Shown in pieces: positions 57,941 through 64,000 of a stretch of 64,000 nucleotides of DNA. The number at the start of each line of letters is the position of its first letter. Position 1 is the first letter of the stretch. Location: positions 372,001 through 436,000 of the forward strand of contig JADLZK010010166.1 of the NCBI GenBank assembly GCA_015847255.1, in the 5' to 3' direction. The DNA comes from Hyparrhenia diplandra (taxonomy: Eukaryota; Streptophyta; Magnoliopsida; Poales; Poaceae). Under the pieces are notes generated by a model that saw only the letters and a program-made list of their open reading frames with translations, searched no databases and was not told the origin of the DNA. The position numbers were made by a program, and so were the translations under genes.

Positions 57941-58288
57941 AGCACCAGGTCCGGTGTTTGGCACGGTCTCCTTGCATATTTGTGGGGTACTACGGTGGCT
58001 CGGTTAAACCCTTTCCTAGAACCCCACTCAACTGGAAGCTGCCTGCCACTGCGCCTCTGTTAAACCCTTCCCCAGAACCCACTCAAGTGGGAGCCGTCTG
58101 ACACTGGGTCTGCTCTTTATATAGTAATAATGTTGTCACACATAAATGAAAAATACATTCCTGCATGTGCATGTATCAACATTCTGTTGTTACATGAATA
58201 GACAACGTACGTATACAACACTGCACATTGTTACATTCACCGGTACAACTTTTATGCGGGAATCGGTTCTTATTATATTTGAACGAAT

Positions 58289-58313
58289 TCCCAGCACACA
58301 CACACACACACAC
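58289..58313 (+). repeat. (CA)n microsatellite
   Basis: About ten CA units follow TTCCCAG. The sister site near 61233 has only ttcctagcacacac, so the array expanded in copy B or contracted in copy A. Confidence 0.75.
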
Positions 58314-58822
58314 TTTATTTTATCAAAAATGCACACACTTTTTATTACATAATGTTGGGATCTAACTTCAATTCTGAAACTTTCTTTCTTAAATTTTGAA
58401 GTTGCAGAGAGCGAAGCCAAAATATAACTTCGCAAAAAGAAGCCGGCATTGCTGGGAAGACGACGCCAAAACATCTTCGCTCAAGAGAAATTGGTTTCGC
58501 ATGATAGCGAAGACAACCACAAGACTTCAGGCTTCGTCCCGTAGAGGAAAGACGAAGTAAAAGATCCAAGCGAAGTTGAGAAGACAAGTTCGCCGGAAGA
58601 AGATAATCAAGATTTAGTAGGAAATGTCAAATGTAAAAAGTTATTTTGTATGAGATACAAAGTCTGGGGACCCCTATAAATACCCCTGACATATACCGTA
58701 CGAAACAGGTAGAACGATTGCTTTGTAACTAATTCTTGTTGACATCATACTGCTGTGTTGACCCAATACACAACACATAATATTTGAAATGCATATATAG
58801 CATCCGGCCAGTCCTCCACAAA

Positions 58823-58967
58823 AAAACTCTACCAAACTTAGGAGGAACTAGATGGTTTTTCATTAAGAAAATGAGGCGCATAAATCCATCCCTGATGGGG
58901 ATCAAACTCAGGAGCGGTTGGTTCCAACACCTAGGAACCAACAAACTGGGCTATCGCCCGGTCCTCC
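58823..58967 (-). mobile_element. SINE with T-tail and 13-bp target-site duplication
   Basis: AGTCCTCCACAAA occurs at 58810-58822 and 58968-58980. The sister locus at about 61810 carries it once, which is a perfect empty site. On the minus strand the 145-bp insert begins GGAGGACCGGGCGATAGCCC (A-box-like), has a B-box-like GAGTTTGATCCCC and ends in a short T run. A tRNA-derived head and an oligo(T) rather than oligo(A) 3' end are features of the p-SINE1/Au type plant SINEs. Confidence 0.85.
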
Positions 58968-59004
58968 AGTCCTCCACAAACAAGAGCAGAACCTAGCAAT
59001 TATT

Positions 59005-60838
59005 TCAAGAGAACACACCCATCTCCTCCTGTAACTAACCATCACTTTACCTATGGGCTCTGGAACGAACTTCTCCCATGCTTCCACCGGAAAGGGGAGA
59101 CCAATTCGAGCTCAAAGTTCCTAGGTAAATAGCTCCATATCACCATGATCTGCATGTAAGCAAAGTTCTTGCCAAAGCAAGCATGCCCTCTCGACCCGAA
59201 CGTTGTGTAGCACAACTTGTCGCCGCCAACTTTGTCCTCCTCCCTCCCCGGACGAAAGCTACTTGGATCATACACATCGGGTCCTTATAAATGTCTAGCT
59301 TTGTTGTTGATGGCGACACATGTCACCAAGGTGTTTCCTTTAGGGTTTCCATACGTGTTTCCGTCTCTTGAGCACACGTTGAAGCCCTTGCTCGCGTGAC
59401 GGAACAACATGATTTGGAGGGTGGAGCCTCAACGCCTCCTTGATGTAGCAATGCAAGGTGTTGGTGTGGCCCTAAAACGAGCCACCCCCAGATAGGACGG
59501 AACTCCAAACAAAACTCAAAACAACTTACAGACACCGATGCGAAGTCAAAGCACTCCTTCTATTAATTTTTGGACCGGGTTGCGTGTCCCATTACAATGA
59601 CCCTAGGGGTCTATTTATAGTCCGTAGACTTTTACAATTCCTGTTCTGGCCTCCAATCTACCCTAGACGCTCTGCGCTCTAGGGGCAGAATGGTACTTCC
59701 TTCCTCGCGTCTCCCCGACCTCCGGCGGGCCCCCCAGCATGGGGCCCCGATCACCTGCAAGACACGGTTGGAGACTCCCCGGTAACTCGGACGAAAGCAA
59801 CAGCCTCCGGACGCCCCGGCCAAAAACAGGGAGCACCGAGCGAATCCTGGCTTCTAGAGACGAACGCACTAAAACGGTATGAACACGCCTTCGATCCTAG
59901 CTCAGTCCTCTCGGCCCGAGGGTTGGGTCGAAAGCTGTGGCATTCGGCCACCCGCGCCGAATGCCACGTCCTCCGCCCATGCGGCACTCTTTCGCCGACC
60001 GGCGTCCGCTGGAGTGGGCGCGCAGGCCTGATTCTAGCGACTTTCGTCCCACGAGGCCGAAACCTAGTCCTATGTTGCCGAATGGCGCAGCTTTCGCCCA
60101 TGCGACATTTCTCTCTTCCGCTGATGCTCGTTGCCGAGGGGCCCGTTGAGCCGAATCCAGCGGTGCGTTGCCGAATAGCGCGGCTTTCGCCCGTGCGACA
60201 TCTTTCTCTCCCGCTGTTGCTCGTCGCCGAGGGGCCTATTGAGCCGAACCCAGCGGCTTTCGGCCTGCGAGGCCGAAACCAAGCCTTTCGTGGCCATTCC
60301 TTGCGCCGATGTCCTCCGCTTAACCATGGGCCGACCAGGGGGGGTGGCCACGTTCCGGCTTCCCCCCAACACAAGGTGACCATCTCCTGCAAGATGTCAT
60401 AGTCTAGGTTGCGCTCCCCTTCCGGCCGATGATCTTCCTTTGCTCTTCTACGGTGGCGGGCTGGTGGTCTCTTCCATCGCCACTAAGCAGGCAAGCTCCT
60501 ATCCAGATGCCAGCACCGGAGGTCGTGTGGTGCCTTGCGAACACCATATGGCGACTAGTATCCCGGGGATCTCACTCTCGTTCAAGGGATGACTGTTGAT
60601 GTAGTCGGAGTCTACGAGTCTCTGCAGCATGTCATTCTCACCTAGACCTAAGCTCCTGCGTGATCTCACCAACTCATGGATAATCTCCCCAAGCTTTAGA
60701 GCGAGCCTTGTCACACGCGGTGGTGCTGTGGGATAGGGAGGTGAGGGAAGAACAAGCTGATCATGGATGAGCTGTTGTTGTAGAGTTCTTCAAGGAGTGT
60801 GGCTACTTGGTCGAACATGTTGTCTCGGACATAATGCT
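59005..60838 (-). pseudogene. CYP51H-like P450 pseudogene, copy B (second exon only)
   Basis: This is the second-exon equivalent of the gene at 61850-63572. From the upstream side it preserves LGEIIHELVRSRRS, NDMLQRLVDSDYIN and a damaged I-helix region (LVAIWCSQGTTRP instead of AGHHTT). It is then split by a solo LTR between 59459 and 60371. After that come the remains of the ExxR region, PGREEDKVGGDKLCYTTFGS, RGHACFGKNFAYMQIM and SYLPRNFELELVSPF. The heme motif reads FGSRGHACFG. Multiple frame breaks are present, and no first exon was found upstream in this copy. Confidence 0.8.
59459..60371. mobile_element. Solo LTR with 5-bp target-site duplication
   Basis: A 913-bp segment starts TGTTGGTGTGGCC and ends CCCCCCAACA, i.e. 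TG...CA termini within a TGTTGG/CCAACA inverted repeat. It is flanked by CAAGG on both sides (59454-59458, 60372-60376). The sister P450 copy reads uninterrupted through GCAATGCAAGGTGACCATCT at 62303-62322. A TATA-like TCTATTTATAG lies at about 59610. Interior includes diverged internal repeats (GCCGAATGGCGCAGCTTTCG and variants, 60078-60190). No internal domain or second LTR is present. Confidence 0.88.
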
Positions 60839-60885
60839 GCTTAAGGGCACGCTTGGTGCACTTGTTGTGAAGCTCACCCATCGAG

Positions 60886-62770
60886 CACCGGATTCCTGGT
60901 TTGGCGTTGTGTCTCTACATATTTGTGGGGTAGCACTGTGCCTCGGTTAAACCATTCTGTAGAACCTCACTCAAGTGGGAGCCGCCTGCACTATGCCTCA
61001 CTTGAGCCCTTCCCCAGAACCCCACTCAAGTGGGAGCCTCCCGGTACCGGGTCTGGCCTTTATAATAATAAAGTTGTCACACATAAATGAAAAATACATT
61101 CATGCATGCGCATGCATCAATATTCTGGTATTACATGAATAGACAACACACCTATACAACACCGCACATTATTACATTCACCGGTACAACTTTTACGTGG
61201 GAATCTGTTTTTATTATATTTGAATGTATTCCTAGCACACACTTTATTTTATCATAGGTACAACTTTTATGTGGGAATCAGTTCTTTATTACATTTGAAT
61301 GATTTCCCAGCTCACACACTTTATTTTATCATAAGTACACACACTTTTATTACATAATATTGGGTTTTAACTTCAATTCTATAACTTTCTTCCTTAAACT
61401 AGAAGTTGCAGAGAGAGAAACCAAAATAACTTCTCACAAAGAAGCCGACATCGCCGGGAAGACCAAGCCAAAACAGCTTCGCTCAAGAGAAATTGGCTTT
61501 GCATGATAGCGAAGACAACCACATGAATTCAGGCTTCATCGCGAAGAGGAAAGGCAGTAAGGATCCAAGCAAAGTCGAGAAGACAACTTCGCCGGAACAA
61601 GACAATCAAGATCTAGTAGGAAGTGCCAAATGTAAAAGTTCACATTTTGTTTGAGATACAAAGTCAGGGGACCCTATAAATACCCAGACATGTATTGTAC
61701 CAAACATGTTGAATAATTTCTTTGAAACCAATTCTTATTCGCATCATACTACTGTGTTATCCAATACACAACATATTGTATTTGAAATGCATATATAGCA
61801 TCCGGCCAGTCCTCCACAAACAAGAGTAGAACCTAGCAATTATTCTTTCAAGGAGAACACACCTGTCTCCTCCTATAACTAACCATCACTTTACCTCTAG
61901 GCTCTGGAACGAACTTATCCCATGCTTCCTCTGGAAATGGGGAGACCAATTCGAGCTCAAAGTTCCTCAGCAAATGGCTCCATATCACCATGATCTGCAT
62001 GTAAGCAAAGTTCTTGCCAAAGCAAAAGCATGCCTACCGACGCCCGAACGATGTGTAGCACAACTTGCCGCCACCAACTTTGTCCCTCCTCCCTCCCTGG
62101 GCCAAACCTACTCGGATCATACACATCCGGGTCCTTATAGATGTACGGCAGGCTGTTGCCGACGGCGACACATGTCACCAAGGTGTGTCCTTTCGGGATT
62201 CCATATACATTGCCATCTCTTGAGCACACGTTGAAGCCCTTGCTCGCGTAACGGAATAACAAGTTTGCTGAAGGGTGCAGCCTCAGCGCCTCCTTGATAC
62301 AGCAATGCAAGGTGACCATCTCTTGCAAGATGTCGTAGTCCAGGTTGCGCTCCCCGTGCTGGCCGACGATCTTCCTCTGCTCTTCCATGGTGGCCGGTAG
62401 GTGGTCTCTTCCATCGTCACTAAGCAGGCAAGCTCCTGTCCAGATGGCAGCGCTGGAGGTCGTGTGGTGCCCTGCGAACACCATGCCGACTAGTAGCCCG
62501 GCGATCTCACTCTCGGTCAACGGACGACCGTTGATGTAGTCGGAGTCTACGAGTCTCTGCAGCATGTCGTTCTCAGCTTGACCTGAGCTCCTCCGTGATC
62601 TCACCAACTCGTGGATAATCTCCCCAAGCTTAGAGCGAGCCTTGTCGCGCCGGCGGTGCTTCGGGATTGGGAGGTGAGGGAAGAATAAGCTGATCATGGA
62701 GGAGCCGTTGTCGAAGAGCTCCTTGAGGAGTGTGGCTACTTGGTCAAACATGTTGTCCCGTATATACTTT
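60886..62770 (-). repeat. Tandem duplication carrying CYP51H-like sequence, copy A
   Basis: Sister of 57940-60838 and the less interrupted copy. It preserves the empty sites for the SINE and the solo LTR. It also contains a local duplication in its noncoding part: TACAACTTTTA(C/T)GTGGGAATC occurs at 61187 and 61258. Confidence 0.85.
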
Positions 62771-63572
62771 CCGAGGAAGCACCGAATAGTGATGACAAGG
62801 ATCAAGTGCCCAATCTCATGCTTTTAGATCAACAACGCCATGTTGCCCCCATCGTGCAAAGTAATCCTACATATTTTGCATTGTGTTAGATGAAATAAGT
62901 AGCAAACATCATGAATATGCGCGCGCACATACTGTACTATATATTTGTCCCTATGATTTTCCCAAATAATTGTAAATAAAAAAAAGATCTCTAGTCGATC
63001 CAAGAATATGCACATCATCAAGAAATTAAATTAATATATTGAGAATATGTGTGTGTGAGTAGCTTATTACGTACCTCCACCTCTTGAACCATAGCATCAA
63101 TATGGCTTCTCAAGTTCATCGGTTTTATCGAGTTGGTGCAGAAGCTGATCTGTCTACTCCTAATAGTCAAGTCATCCACATCAAACACAACCCCCCGGCC
63201 AATAATGGGCACAATGAATTTATAGATATCCGACTGTCTGATCTCTGACTCCGAGGCTTGGAAGAAGTGAGCTGTGGCCTCTGGCCCAACTAGAAAGGTC
63301 ACCTTCTTCACCCCAAAGAGGCTTATCGTGAACACGGTGCCCAGCTTTTCGTGCAGGCCATGGATCACGGCACTGGGGCCCCTGGTTAGGAGTGTAGGCA
63401 GAGAAGCAATCAGTGAAACGACACTCACAACGGGTGGAAGTGCTGGCCCTTTTTTGTTCAGATTTTTTCGTTGTAGGGTGATCATTTTAGTGATCATCAG
63501 AAACAACAGTGCTATGGTGAGAAATCCTCCTACATTGACGGTTGTTAGATCCATGTCGCTGACTCTCTCCAT
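61850..63572 (-). CDS. Cytochrome P450, CYP51H-like, frame-disrupted
   Basis: CYP51 enzymes are ER-anchored sterol 14-alpha-demethylases. The grass CYP51H branch has diverged; oat CYP51H10 acts in avenacin triterpene synthesis. Exon 1 (63572-63075) gives an N-terminal membrane anchor (FLTIALLFLMITKMI), KLGTVFTISLFGVKKVTFLV, GPEATAHFFQASESEI and GRGVVFDVDD, ending at E|GTACGT. Exon 2 (62866-61850) gives DYFARWGQHGVVDLK, LFFPHLPIPKHRRRDKAR, the I-helix AGHHTTS, the ExxR region KEALRLHP, and RFGPGREE. Breaks: one extra A at 62822-62825, one extra G at 62084-62086, and a scrambled heme loop at about 62015-62045 (FGRR, stop, ACFCFG) although the Cys codon survives. An alternative start MDLTT is at 63554. 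Substrate cannot be inferred. As read it is not translatable through. Confidence 0.85.
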
Positions 63573-64000
63573 GTCGAGGCGGTGGTGGTATGATGCAGTG
63601 GAGGTGAGCCAATCAACCAGCTAGCCTACACACAAAGAGTACTGTAACGGGTGAAGCCAATTGGAAGTTAGAGGTGGAATATTTGATTGGAACAACACAG
63701 AGAAAATAAAAGTCCCCACATAGTGGAATATTTGATTGGAATATTTCAGTTATCTTATTGTTGATCTTGTGTCCATGACACCATGTCCATGATGATTCAG
63801 CTTGTTTGGAGTACTTTTCTCCATGGGCGGATAGAAAAGGGTATTCCCCAGTAAAACCCAACTATTTTAATATACTTTTACGTATATAATCCATTTGATC
63901 CCATCCTCGCGTCGTCTCCCTTGGGGGCGACTCGAGGGATTCCCCGCGCCGCCACAAGGCCCCCTCCCACCTCGCCGGCCGTACGCCGCTGCCACCAAGT
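63573..64000. other. Upstream flank of the P450 gene
   Basis: Presumed promoter (minus strand) of the P450, with no clear core element. The segment tagtggaatatttgattgga occurs twice in part (63676 and 63721), about 45 bases apart. The last 100 bases are GC-rich and may be the start of another element or exon. Confidence 0.35.

Larger units (their letters stand above)
57940..60838 (-). repeat. Tandem duplication carrying CYP51H-like sequence, copy B
   Basis: Collinear with 60886-62770. Shared landmarks: CATATTTGTGGGGTA; CTCGGTTAAACC; CACTCAA(G/C)TGGGAGCC(G/T); GTCACACATAAATGAAAAAT; ATGCATATATAGCATCCGGCC; then the P450 exon. Copy B is longer because a SINE (58823-58967) and a solo LTR (59459-60371) inserted after the duplication. 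Confidence 0.85.

Noticed and set aside
59751..60402. Open frames of about 160-213 codons on both strands
   Set aside because: They lie within the solo LTR and reflect its GC-rich internal repeats.

Overview
This is grass (Poaceae) nuclear DNA. The evidence is spliced genes with GT/AG introns, a phytoene synthase of the grass PSY2 type, CYP51H-like P450 sequence (a monocot P450 branch), and dense Stowaway, Tourist, MULE, CACTA and non-LTR insertions. I cannot name the species. Most of the 64 kb is transposon-derived, with about seven recognisable host-gene loci.

Left part (1-34.2 kb): two diverged copies of one block lie in the same orientation. Each copy has (i) a divergently transcribed pair of small membrane-protein genes that I cannot assign to a family, and (ii) a downstream TSR2 (pre-rRNA processing) locus. 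Block A holds the pair at about 1.07-3.57 kb and a broken TSR2 at 7.7-8.8 kb. A retroposon (5810-7717) and a Tourist MITE (8433-8642) interrupt it. Block B holds the pair at 10.1-16.9 kb and the better TSR2 at 32.2-34.2 kb. It was inflated by LINE fragments, two foldback MULEs (18517-19445, 31670-32167) and a nested stack at 20.57-31.15 kb. In that stack a CACTA element (21640-28088) lies in an LTR-like sequence, which lies in a PIF/Harbinger-like element with transposase remnants.

Middle part (34.4-50.9 kb): a unit of about 2-3 kb with no recognised function occurs three times in tandem (R1, R2, R3). R2 is split by a second CACTA element (40681-45486); R1 preserves the matching empty site. 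From 47.7 to 50.9 kb I see no convincing gene.

Right part (50.9-63.6 kb): PSY2 (+) and a Golgi/ER YIF1 gene (-) converge. A tandem duplication carrying CYP51H-like P450 sequence (-) follows. The older-looking copy has a SINE and a solo LTR inserted at sites that are still empty in its sister.

Nearly every conserved gene here carries single-base frame breaks (PSY2, YIF1, TSR2, CYP51H). PSY2 also has an in-frame TAG where a Gln codon is expected near the C-terminus. Either these loci are decaying, or the consensus sequence contains homopolymer indels; the sequence alone cannot separate the two. Coordinates for MITEs, TSDs and splice sites were read by eye.
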